Source of the DNA: Scleroderma bovista
Taxonomy: Eukaryota; Basidiomycota; Agaricomycetes; Boletales; Sclerodermataceae
DNA length: 64,000 nucleotides
Reading direction: 5' to 3'
NCBI GenBank assembly: GCA_037178675.1
Contig: JAYMGJ010000457.1
Span: 62,001 to 126,000, forward strand
Shown: in pieces, positions 55,601 through 64,000 of the stretch
Numbering within the stretch: the first letter of the stretch is position 1
Layout of the letters: the number at the start of each line of letters is the position of its first letter
Made by a program: the position numbers and the translations under genes
Notes under the pieces: model-generated
The model's database searches: none
The model's input: only the letters and a program-made list of their open reading frames with translations
What the model was told of the DNA's origin: nothing

Positions 55601-56376
55601 TTACTGAACACATCCGCATAATCGCGGTATTCCGGAGGGACGATGTCCAAGTCCGGCGGAGTTGATATAGAAGAAGACCGGGCCTTTGCTGAGTCCACAG
55701 GACGCAGCTGGAGTTGGTACTTCGTGGATCCTTCCAAACTGCACGCACGCACGAATGCTGCTGCGTTGATTAGAGAGATAAGCGGAGGGTTGCAAACCGG
55801 AGTGTCGACAGATGGCACGAGGCCTGGGGTAGACTGGCCGGAGAGGCCGGAGTCAGAGTTTCCGGGCAGAACCGGAGAGGGAGTCGACGGGGGCGCTGGC
55901 AAACTTCCTGCAAGAGTCCGGAATGTTAAACTACTCAATACCCAGTCAATCAACGGATTATAGCGGGTGAGCCAGTTATGTCCAAGGACAATCGAGCATT
56001 CAGAATCCAACGGAGCGAGATAAAAAGTCATGGGGGTGACATCACCGGATGCGGGGAACTGCACTGATAAATCGATAGCTTGAGTAATTACATAGTTTGA
56101 TGTACCGTCGAATAACCGGAGTTGGACGGGAGAGACGGAATAGGAGGTAAGGTTGTTTTTGTGCGCGAATTGTAAATCTACAAAGCAATGCGTGGACCCG
56201 GAGTCCACAAGTGCGCGGATTTTAGGTATATCATGAGATAAAAGAGAAACATAAGGCATAAGAGAGTTTGGGTCGAAAAGAGCGGACGCGTTGAGGCGGG
56301 CCTCCTTGGGTGCACTTCCGGAGTCAACGCAGCTCGCCGGTTGTGCGGAGGGCCGGGAGCTGCTTACTCTTTTTTT
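52651..56376 (-). CDS. pol: Gyp2 Pol polyprotein with chromodomain
   Basis: Entered by -1 frameshift at 56370-56376; the first in-frame ATG is at 56259. Protease (ALVDSGSTHCF) lies near the start. RT carries VVYLDDILIYS, RNase H has ETDASDYAVAG, and the integrase zinc segment reads GHFGQ...SCTSCARAK. The core has Asp in SMDFIEQ, Asp in SDRGTEF and Glu in DGQTERSN. A GPY/F segment (KNLGPYTI) and a terminal chromodomain (LYLVRWSGYEGTDEETSW) follow. About 1240 codons with no stop. Reverse transcribes and integrates the element; the chromodomain places it in the chromovirus clade. Confidence 0.95.
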   Translation of the reverse strand, partial: KKRVSSSRPSAQPASCVDSGSAPKEARLNASALFDPNSLMPYVSLLSHDIPKIRALVDSGSTHCFVDLQFAHKNNLTSYSVSPVQLRLFDGTSNYVITQAIDLSVQFPASGDVTPMTFYLAPLDSECSIVLGHNWLTRYNPLIDWVLSSLTFRTLAGSLPAPPSTPSPVLPGNSDSGLSGQSTPGLVPSVDTPVCNPPLISLINAAAFVRACSLEGSTKYQLQLRPVDSAKARSSSISTPPDLDIVPPEYRDYADVFSKAKASELPPHRDYDLKIELEEGTSPPLGTLYSLSPVELSALRTFIDENLTTGFIRPTASSHAAPVLFVKKKDGSLRLCVDFRGLNKITKKDRYPLPLISDLLDSPSRAKIYSKIDLRHAYHLVRIAPGDEWKTAFRTRYGSYEWLVMPFGLTNAPAAFQRFVNTVFADMLDVCVVVYLDDILIYSEDMESHQQHVREVLRRLRLHGLFAKPEKCEFHSDSVEYLGYRLSPEGLTMSPDKIQTISDWPEPRKVKDIQSFLGFANFYRRFIFNYSDIVVPLTRLTRKDAPWVFSEDCRRAFNALKHAFTTAPILTHFIPDTPIIVETDASDYAVAGILSITCSDGEIRPVAFYSRTLTAPELNYDTHDKELLAIFEAFRNWRHYLEGSASPIDVVTDHKNLEYFSTSKVLSRRQARWSEFLSQFNLVIRFRPGKLGAKPDALTRRWDVYPKEGDSGYARVNPQNLRPVFTQEQLTNSLRATILEFPVLRRAVAIMDVETLHNDILSALPSDPIAQIHLSDPPDSRWSADEAGFLRLDGRIYVPDLDGLRLRVLRYHHDHPLSGHFGQNRTLELIRRKYTWPGLRTFVKDYVRSCTSCARAKTPRHRPYGLLKQLPVPERPWNSISMDFIEQLPASTGFTAILVVVDRLSKQATFIPTHDTITSPELAKLFLLHVFSKHGVPAHVTSDRGTEFVSHFFRSLGKALDMRLHFTSGYHPEGDGQTERSNQTLEQYLRVYCNYQQDNWADLLPLAEFAYNNAPSATTGVSPFFANKGYHPNISVYPERDMTSTRARDYAVDLESLHQYLREEMANAQLRYQGPADAKRTPAPDFKVGDQVYVKAKYFRSTRPSKKLSEKNLGPYTIIAQVGSLSFTLRLPDSMRAVHPVFHVSQLEPAIPNTIPDRIQPPPPPVEVDGEPEFEIAEILDSKVDRRRKTCKLLYLVRWSGYEGTDEETSWLLATELGNATELLEDYHVWYPDKPGPLASM

Positions 56377-57815
56377 GACTCGGAGTTGGCACCCGAGTTA
56401 GTAGAGTCCGTTTTACCGGACTCAGCAGCGACGGCCGCAGCGCGAGCCTTGGCCTTTTTGGACTTCTTTGGACAGTTGTCCGCGAAGTGTCCGGTACCTC
56501 CACAGAACATGCAGAGGTTGTTTTCGAGCCGCCGTTTGCGCTCGTCAGCAGTCAGCTTCCCGTCCTTACCAAGCTTGTTGGTTAAGTCCGGTTTGGAACC
56601 GGACGAGGACTGGTTGCTGGTCGGTTTTGACGAGCCAGAGGTGTTGGCGGAGCTGGGGGAGTTGCCGGTCTTGGCTTGACCGGACTTGGGGGTGTTGCCT
56701 CCGGAGTTGGAGGGCTTGGGAGTGGACGAGGTAGGCTGGCTCTTCGTCGTACGGGAGATCTCGTCTTTGCGCTCCCAATAGCGCGCGTCGATCTCTTGAC
56801 AAAGGGCTCTCAACCCGTTTAGAGTCAGGGGTTTCCCGACTCGTGCAATCTCATCCTTGAGACGGTCCGGTAAACCGGAATAAAATAGGCGACGGAGTGC
56901 GCCATCTCCATAGTCTTGGACCTGCGAAGCAAGACGGTTGAAATCTACGATGTACCGTGTAACACGGTACGAGTCTTTCATCCGGAGATGCTCGAGCTGG
57001 TGCTCAGCATCAGCAACTGGGTCGTGAGGTCCAAAGGTACTTTGGAGTTCTGCGACAAAGTGGACCCAGCTGTCCATCCAGCGCGGACGGTCAGCCGGAT
57101 TGCCGGAGTTGAGGAGGTCCGGTTCGAACCATTCCAGTGTCATACCTTTTAGATAGGACTGGGCGAACGTCACCCTTGCCCTATCTTGGCGGAAAGCTTT
57201 GGCGCGATCCTGGAAACATAGTTCGCACTGGACCAAGAAGGTCCGGAGTTTCTTGGGGTCCGTGCCATCGAAGGTGTCCGGCTCACGGACCTTGGCGCGG
57301 GAGGAAGAGGAGTCGCTGGTACGACGAGAGGAGCGGGAGAGGCGGTTGACAGCGACAGCGAGATTGTGGAAGACAGCCAGACCAGGGTCTAGCTCCTCCG
57401 CGGCGTCGAGAAATTCATCATCGTTGTTGTTGTTGTTGTTGTTGTTGTTATCGTCTCCGGGGTCGTCCGGATCATCTCCGGGACCATCCTCAGGGCCGAA
57501 CCATTGGAAACGACCGGATTCGCGACGTTCCGGAGTGGGGTCGCGACGGTAGGGGAAACGATCACCAGAGGCGGACTCATGGCGACCTGGGTCTGCAGAA
57601 CCACGAAGGCTCTGAGACGCAGCGTCTCGACGCGGAGTCAGAGGCGCTGTGGGGTTTCGAGCTGTGAAGCTCCGGAATTGGCTAACGGAAGCCGGAGGTT
57701 GCCTGCGGTTAGACAGGGCTTGCTGGGCAGCAGAAAGGTGGAGATCATTTACTGCACCTGCTTCTTCAGCGAGTGCGGCAGCAGTACGAGCGCGAGAGCG
57801 CGTAGTCATGGTCAT
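56364..57815 (-). CDS. gag: Gyp2 Gag
   Basis: Start placed at 57815 (MTMTTRSRARTAAAL) because the upstream frame would begin inside the LTR. 483 residues. A disordered N-terminal third includes an asparagine run encoded by GTT/AAC repeats near 57422-57448. Then the Gag core (FDGTDPKKLRTFLVQCELCF; FNRLASQVQDYG), a Ser/Thr/Asn-rich region and one CCHC knuckle CMFCGGTGHFADNCPK. The end is a lysine-rich tail coded partly by the slippery A7. Confidence 0.95.
   Translation of the reverse strand: MTMTTRSRARTAAALAEEAGAVNDLHLSAAQQALSNRRQPPASVSQFRSFTARNPTAPLTPRRDAASQSLRGSADPGRHESASGDRFPYRRDPTPERRESGRFQWFGPEDGPGDDPDDPGDDNNNNNNNNNDDEFLDAAEELDPGLAVFHNLAVAVNRLSRSSRRTSDSSSSRAKVREPDTFDGTDPKKLRTFLVQCELCFQDRAKAFRQDRARVTFAQSYLKGMTLEWFEPDLLNSGNPADRPRWMDSWVHFVAELQSTFGPHDPVADAEHQLEHLRMKDSYRVTRYIVDFNRLASQVQDYGDGALRRLFYSGLPDRLKDEIARVGKPLTLNGLRALCQEIDARYWERKDEISRTTKSQPTSSTPKPSNSGGNTPKSGQAKTGNSPSSANTSGSSKPTSNQSSSGSKPDLTNKLGKDGKLTADERKRRLENNLCMFCGGTGHFADNCPKKSKKAKARAAAVAAESGKTDSTNSGANSESKKE
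56370..56376 (-). promoter_or_regulatory. -1 frameshift slippery site of Gyp2
   Basis: On the element strand seven A residues read A AAA AAA in the gag frame, followed by GAG and TAA. A one-base slip enters the pol frame, which is open from this point through protease. Confidence 0.75.
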
Positions 57816-57872
57816 GAGGAAATGGAAACTAGTTTGCGTACGAGGTTTGTATAGTGAACCCACACAAGTGTG

Positions 57873-57882
57873 AGTCTGAAAT
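57873..57882 (-). other. Gyp2 self-complementary primer binding site
   Basis: On the element strand ATTTCAGACT lies two bases after the 5' LTR. It is the exact complement of AGTCTGAAAT inside the LTR (58104-58113), about 33 bp downstream of a TATAAGTA box (58139-58146). Same layout and same 2-bp spacing as Gyp1. Confidence 0.8.
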
Positions 57883-57884
57883 AC

Positions 57885-58515
57885 TGTCAAGTCCGGGTCT
57901 ACTCCGGTAGGGGGTCCGGTCAAGTCCGGACGAAAGCGGACGAGAGGGGAGGTCAGAGGTTTGGGCAGAGGTTAGCCCGGGCCGGAGTTGCGACCGTTTG
58001 GATTCAACGACAAGGACGGCGAGCGTTGATCCCTTGCGTAGGTTCCGGTCAGACGGAGATAGAGACGGAGACGGACAGAGGATCAGGAGTAGTGACTTAG
58101 ATGATTTCAGACTGAGGTGTACAAGGTAAACTGGAGGGTACTTATACTAAGTAGAACTAGGGTCGAGTACATACGGTGACAAGTAAACAACCTAATAGCG
58201 GACAAGGGATGACCGGAGTTAGGACTAGGTCAGGTCCGGTGAAAATAAAGTCAGGTCCGGATAAAATAAAGTCAGGTCCGGTGAAAATGCTACAAGGTAT
58301 AGGATATATCGAGTTCACGGAGAACTCACGTCAAGGCAGGGCAGACGGCGAAGTGTAGTAAGAGTGAATGGAGTATAGACCAAGGGTCGTACTTAACGGA
58401 AGGTTATCGGCGCGTCCGTGACCGGAGTAAGTGACGAGCGACCGGAGTTGAGCTAGAGAGCTGCGACGCGACCGGAGCGACCGGATGAGACCCGGAGTTG
58501 GACATGGTCGTAACA
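57885..58515 (-). repeat. Gyp2 5' LTR
   Basis: Promoter LTR: on the element strand TATAAGTA, then the predicted transcript start CAGTCTGAAATC. Ends CGGACTTGACA. Confidence 0.95.
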
Positions 58516-58869
58516 CACAGTCAACACTCCGGCAGGATCCACATCCCGGCAGTCAACAGGCTGGCACAATCAACACTCCGTCGGCACCATCATTAGTCTG
58601 GCCCAGTCAACACTCCGGCACACTCAACCCTCCGGCACAGGCAACATTGCGGCCGAGCCAACACTGTGGCACAATCATCATTTCGGCACAATCACCATTC
58701 TGGCTCAACATTGCGGCAGAGTCAGCCCTCCGGCACAATCAACTGTTCGGCACAATCATCATTCCGGCACAGTCAACATTCCAGCACAATCAACAATTCG
58801 GCACCATCATCATTGCGGCACACGCTGCTGGAAACATCCTGACACGCCGCTACACAACAGCATGATTGA
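58516..58869. repeat. 17-bp minisatellite (CGGCACAAT type)
   Basis: About 18 diverged units of period near 17 built around CATTCCGGCACAATCAT. Related in period and core (CGGCA) to the arrays at 14170 and 17490. Confidence 0.75.
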
Positions 58870-59291
58870 TGCAGTGAACTACGGCACATATGTTATAGCT
58901 AGCTGTTGCACCGGCACACAATGGTTTCTAGCTGCGGTAGTTGATTGTTATCAATGCCAGCAGTCGTGGAACTACGAGGACCATGGCCGGTAGGCCCATG
59001 TTTGCACATCTTCCCTTGGCAGATTTATATTTACATATTGGCCGAAGGGTGTTCATGCATGGCATTCAATTGCTGCTGGTGCATGGCTTTGCCATTGCGG
59101 CTACCAGCGAATCTATGTGCCACTGTCCATGACCCTCCCATTCCATCATCCATTCATTCCAAGGTATGCACCCCATAAATACCTTGCAGTTGCACCTTGT
59201 TTTTTCCACTAACAGCCACTTGATGATCCATTTCAAATATGTCCTCTTTGCATACCATATAGCGGTATTTGATGCCGATGGTCAATGCCAA
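58870..59291 (-). other. 3' flank of K2 element
   Basis: Reverse-complement homolog of 31790-32200 downstream of K1. Differs by point changes and an 18-bp segment present only here. No gene. Confidence 0.6.
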
Positions 59292-62200
59292 TCATACACA
59301 ACCAAGTCTACCATACATTTGACATTGCTTTGCTGCATAGCATGCTCTCCCCATCTCTCCGCTCATATTAGCCTCCTCCTTCTGATCTCTCCAAAGTGTT
59401 TCCCTATACGAAAGAAATTGTCTTGTCCACGTGGCTTCACATGTCAATAGTTTTACCTCTTCGTCCCACCTGTCTCGCAATGCTTTCGCCCTCAACCAAT
59501 GCACCCGGTAAACTATACATGTCAGCTGGTGTTAACATGAGGAGCAATCATCTTACATTCAGACATCCAATCATTGACTTCTGTATCCCGCGGCACATCC
59601 ATTGTCCAAAACCAGGCCAAAGTGTCATCCCTATGACCCCTTGCATTTGGGTCGGCAATGGTTGCACTGATCTTTAGGTCTTCTTTCCTCAACATTTTGT
59701 ATCGGTTCAATGTGTTGCCACTTGCATTCAATGCTATCATTTGTTTCCGGCACCGACGATATATTGCCGCATGCCGCTGCACTTTCACATCGGCACTACC
59801 CACCTTCCCCCAGGCCCTCGTAGTCATATTGTATGTCCCGGCATGTCTGACATCGGTCCGGAAGATGACTGCCTTGTGTGCCAGCGAAACCCTTAGTTCA
59901 TGTAGAGCATCGTTGGCCTGACCTTCCCTCAATCGTAACTCCTGATCCACCATGGTTAAAAGCCCCAACCTATCGGCTTGCTGCATCCCCAGGTACGACG
60001 GAAAGGGCAGTACCACAGCATCCGAGTAGTTGGGATCTTGTGGGTGGAATGTGTCTGAAAATACATCTTCACCATCACCTTCATCGATGTCCGTTGTGGA
60101 AATGAGATTATCCGAGATGTCCTCATTCCAATCTTCGCCTAGAAATTGGGAAGCTGATTCACAGAGCCGATCAATTTGCATCTGCAGGCGGTCCTGCCGG
60201 CGGGCAATAGACAACCTTTGTGTTTCCGTCGCCCTTGCATGAATGTGGCGGACATCTATGGCCAAAATAATTTGTGATTCTTCGGCTTTCAATACCCTTG
60301 CCATCCATGTTGCTGCCCCACGCATACGACCATCCGGTCCCTGATTACTTATAATATCCATTTCGATCGACTTAGTTGTTTGAGCTGTCATTATAATACA
60401 TCAAATTCGTTTGAAATCAGCCAAGCAAGTAAATACCTTTTTCCAGCTGCACCTCAAATATGTCCATTGATTTTGGATCAGTAACCCTATTCTCCAAAGC
60501 CGATTTCTCTTGCTGTGCCCAAAGCTCATGCAACTTGACCAGAACCCTTGTATCAAGCTCCGCAAATGCTCCTTCCGCTGTCACGCACCAAACAGGTTTG
60601 GTACAGTGAACATGGAAGATAACGCCTATATTGAATGATCCTTATGCGAAGGATAAGCACGACGGACCCTCATCGTAGCCATCTATCGCACAAGACGACT
60701 ATCCTGATGCGAGAGATGAATGCCAATGCAGACAGTCATCTATCGCACGAGAACCGCCAAGAAGCAGAAGAAACTGAAGGAATAACGTCAATTGTGGTAT
60801 GAGAAAGGAATGCACACGTCTGCAGTCCAACTCCCATACCAGAACGATCAAAGAAGCCGAAGAATTGATGGAGAAACGAAGGAGAAAGAGAAGAAATGAT
60901 TTTTAGCGCCCAAATGTCATTTTTAGGCGCCCAGTGCCAGCATTCCGATATTTTGAATAGCTCCGTCGTTTCTGAAGCTATCAGGCACGTGACTATACCA
61001 TCAGAGAGCCTAGAACGTGGTCTATCTGCCTGTCAAGTTCCGACGCAAATCCGTTCATTTCCCACGGAGATATTCCCCCCGCAATCCAGACGTTCGCTTC
61101 ATCGCTCACTATGGAGTCTGTATTTTCTCTGGATCATTTCTCCGCTATTGCTGCAGATCTCCACTATGTCCTGCTCTTAGGACAGCCTCTCCCAGAGTTC
61201 CCGTGCACTGCCTGGCACATATCTTCCCAGCCTGCTCCCTCAGTCCCTCTCGTTCTCGGTCAGCGCATTCTCCTCGTCAGTCCTGCGTCAAGGACGTACT
61301 TTGGTCATCTTAGGTCTATTGTCAAGCTTGAGAAGTCTTCTCTGGTCGTCTCTGTGTCCCCTAAGCCCTCAGCCTATGGTCCCTTCCTCCCAGATACTTG
61401 CCATGTCCATCTTCCTCTGTCGTTCGTCTCACTTCCCTGGATGCGTCGAATTCAATACTCTATCCGCTTCCCTACTTTCAGACGACGTCCCCCAGCACCA
61501 TGACAGTTATTCCCCCCACTTTATAGTGCTATTAGGAAGAAGAACCCTCTCTCGTTCTTTCCCAGAAGAGAGCTCGTCAAGGGAGCCCATGGTTGCGCTT
61601 CAGCGGCGCTAGAACACATGCACTATACCTTAGTGTATGCTGACCCCCCAAAAAGACCTCTGGACCCCTGGTACCCTTCTTGTGGCTGTTTTGTCTCGGA
61701 TCAATCCCCCTATTAATCCCAGATCTTCCCCATTGTTGTCCCATCAAATTCCTGATGGTACACAGCCCCCCCATCAAACTTCTTAGGCTGTGCATCAATG
61801 ACTCCTTCTGCTGTGCAGTGACTCATCCCTTGCTTACTGATGCTCTCTTGTCATCAGTATTACTCTATCCCTTTCGCATTTTTGGTATATTACTCAGCTG
61901 ATGACTCACTCCCTTACCAATCAATCTTGTCATGCAGCTTACTCATTCCTTTACTCAGCAGCTTATTCATGCTTCCTATGCTTACTCATTCCTGCTTATC
62001 CCTTGCTTACTGATCGCTTACAAACCCCTTACAAAGCTCTTACCAATCCCTTACCAATCCTTGACAAATTCTGCTTACTCCCTTCTCTTTTTGTACTTTA
62101 ATGCTGTGCCCCCCCATGTATTTAAACCCCTGGGCTCAGCCCAGTGAAGAAGACCCAATTGCACGAAATTATCCCTCTCTCAGACTCTCTCAGTCAGTAT

Positions 62201-64000
62201 CCCCTCAGCTCTTTGAGTCTTGTAGGCTTCAGTGAAGGTCTAAAGGCTCAATATTGTCAAGTTTATCCAAGTTATTCAAGATCTATTCTTTATACTAGGC
62301 TCAAGCGGAGTCTAGGCTTCATACCAGTCAATCCTCCTCGCCTCTGGACATCAGAGGCATCCCTGCCCCTTTGCTGCACCAATCTCTAGGTGTAGTATCG
62401 CTGTTTCAGTCTCAGTCTACCCAATCCCCGCTTTGACACTTCCTAGGCTTTAGGAAGAGTCCAGACCCCTATCCCCTTCGTCTTCTATTACTCCTGTACC
62501 CCAGGAGTATCCTGCATCATCGTCTGCATCACCCTGTTGGTGTAGATCCCCTTCCCCCCTCCTCAGCACATCCTCTCTGGACACTGCGGAGGTAAACCAC
62601 CACTCGCACTTTTTCGTAGTCCTTTGTTGGTGTTGTGTTTGGGTTATTACTCCAACCCAAATCCACACTTTGACTCACACCGTGGACATCAGTGCCTCTT
62701 GAGCATTCTTCAATTTTCTTTTCAGGGCGATGGCTGTGCAATATGTCGTCGGCATACTTCACCCAAAATCTGCAAGATATTGTGATACCACTCATGCATC
62801 CGCACCATCTTTAAGAAGTTGTTGTCATTCATTTGAAAATCAAGCAGCTCCTGTCTATGCGGCGTTGCCATTCCGCGGGCCGATGGCGAAATGATGTTAA
62901 GAGAGGACCAGAGAGTCTCCATAATTTCACCATCGACGCGGCCTACACCAGAAATGAAATTGGGAGCATATCGGGTGAAACATTCTGCCTTGTGACCATG
63001 TACATGCCAGAGCCCAATGCTAGGTTGAATCCATAGCCCACATGGTAAGGATATAAAATTGTTTGCTTCTAGCCGGCGCTTTAGGTTTTTGCTGTATTGG
63101 CAATTGATGTCATAAAAGGTTATGACTTTTTGTTGCGGATCCATCCATGTTGCACGGCATGTGCCAGAGCATAATCCATATTTACCTGCCTATCTTCCTG
63201 TTAGGGTGGAATGCATGCAACATGTCGGCACATACTGCTCTCCCTTCTGAAAGTCAACCATTGCATGGGGTACAAAGCATCCATGCCACGCACATGCACA
63301 CCCGCCAATTCAGTAGATGCCAGCTGATTTCTTTTAGCATTTGCCTGGTTTACTGCTCGATGGTTGCTACAGTCAGATTTCTGTGAATTCCATTACAATG
63401 CTGAACCATATTGTAAACATGTGCAATCACAAACCTCGACCCGGTTCAATGTTCCGGCCAGATAATCCTTATATTCTGGCATTGTAACCATGAATCCCAT
63501 TCCGTCCATGAGCCAAACTTCATTAGCTGAATTCTTTGGCTGCATATGCTCGGCCTTGAAGTTTCCATCCATCACAATGGTCCTAGAATATTTCCACCTA
63601 TATCGCACAGCTGCTCAATAAGTACAAGTAAAAATAAAACATTACTTACTCCGAGAGGTCTACATCTTCACTGGATGGAATGTTTACTCCTGGTTGTGGG
63701 CATGCTGGACAGAACAGCACCAATTCCCCCCTCTTGGGATCAGGAGACCCTGGATGAAAACCTTGCCATTTCAACAGCTTCAACAGCCTCCACATCCTCG
63801 ACACCCTGAGTAGCTCTCTGTATCTGTTCTTGGATCAGTGTTGGTGGTGTCATCGGGTCCTTAATATCATGCTTTGAACTCACTGGTACAAGGCCAGGAA
63901 ATGCATTGGATGTGACTCACCGAAGCTTGCTGTAATAATTCATGCCAGATGTGCCACACTCCACATTATCCATAATGAAGTCATCCAATACTTGGAAGGT
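59292..64000 (-). pseudogene. KDZ transposase gene K2, split by solo LTR, partial
   Basis: Second copy of the K1 gene, entering from the right window edge and ending at the stop at 59292-59294 (GRLGCV). Core blocks as in K1: VMDGNFKAEHM, FYDINCQYSKNL, WHVHGHKAECFTRYAPNF and DGEIMETLW. The C-terminal VHWLRAKALRDRW exon is joined through a roughly 44-nt intron near 59510-59555. Several K1 stops and Trp/Cys changes read Arg (CGN) here, so K2 is the better-preserved copy. It is disrupted only by the solo LTR-B at 60579-62679 as far as I can see. The cysteine-cluster N-terminus lies beyond the window. Confidence 0.85.
60579..62679 (+). repeat. Solo LTR-B copy 4 in K2
   Basis: 2101 bp, TGTCACGCACC...GACTCACA, flanked by CCGC (60575-60578) and CCGT (62680-62683). 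K1 provides the empty site (GCTCCTTCCGTGGACATG on the coding complement), so the insertion point is exact. About 200 bp longer than copy 3, mainly near its 3' end. Open frames inside are shadows. Confidence 0.92.

Larger units (their letters stand above)
50610..58515 (-). mobile_element. Gyp2, chromovirus with antisense accessory gene
   Basis: Complete Ty3/Gypsy element with 631-bp LTRs (50610-51240, 57885-58515) that differ by one base by eye (51218 T against 58493 C). Order on the element strand: 5' LTR, self-complementary primer site, gag, pol with chromodomain, an opposite-strand spliced gene, purine tract, 3' LTR. All ORFs open. Flanks TGATG and CACAG do not match, so no target duplication is present. 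The youngest element here. Confidence 0.95.

Overview
The window looks like repeat-dense nuclear DNA from an agaricomycete-type basidiomycete. The evidence is short introns (44-68 nt) with GT...AG ends, chromoviral Ty3/Gypsy and Ty1/Copia retrotransposons, KDZ transposases with CxC-type cysteine clusters, and multi-exon protein families that I know only from mushroom genomes. No housekeeping gene, rRNA or tRNA was found. Nearly everything is a mobile element, a gene carried or broken by one, or a tandem repeat.

Layout. 1-9777: a hypothetical gene (minus) appears split by a long LTR (family LTR-B, minus), which is itself split by a near-complete Copia element (Cop1, 1602-7516). 9361-9502 is a foldback MITE. 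11577-12906 is a decayed Ulp1-like cysteine protease gene (minus). 13516-13896 is a solo LTR (LTR-A). 15189-17140 is a cysteine-cluster/coiled-coil gene (plus). 18513-24849 is chromovirus Gyp1 (minus, intact gag and pol). 24850-27179 is a KDZ-partner gene (G1, minus), head-to-head with a KDZ transposase gene (K1, 27601-31789, plus) that carries a CACTA-like MITE. 32361-33803 is a decayed gag (minus). 34970-36284 holds tandem repeats. 36285-43054 is another LTR-B split by a truncated Copia element (Cop2), itself split by a solo LTR-B. 44217-46203 is a cysteine-rich gene (P) split by a solo LTR-A. 46463-47479 holds two solo LTRs, and 47480-49524 a second KDZ-partner gene (G2) split by a third. 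50610-58515 is chromovirus Gyp2 (minus) with near-identical LTRs and a spliced accessory gene on its antisense strand. 58870-64000 is a second KDZ copy (K2, minus, cut by the window edge) split by a solo LTR-B.

How it works together. Both chromoviruses have a primer site complementary to the predicted 5' end of their own transcript (Tf1-like self-priming) and a -1 slippery heptamer at the gag stop. Both Copia elements have a primer site matching the anticodon half of initiator tRNA. Empty-site comparisons inside the window (K1 against K2, one LTR-B copy against another) allow exact insertion histories. Older coding regions are closed mostly by TGA codons where CGA is expected, which points to C-to-T decay at CpG. 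The two full-length chromoviruses escape this and look young.

The best candidate for something new is the Gyp2 antisense gene: its own TATA box, a 54-nt intron and a Zn2Cys6-like product, inside an otherwise complete chromovirus.
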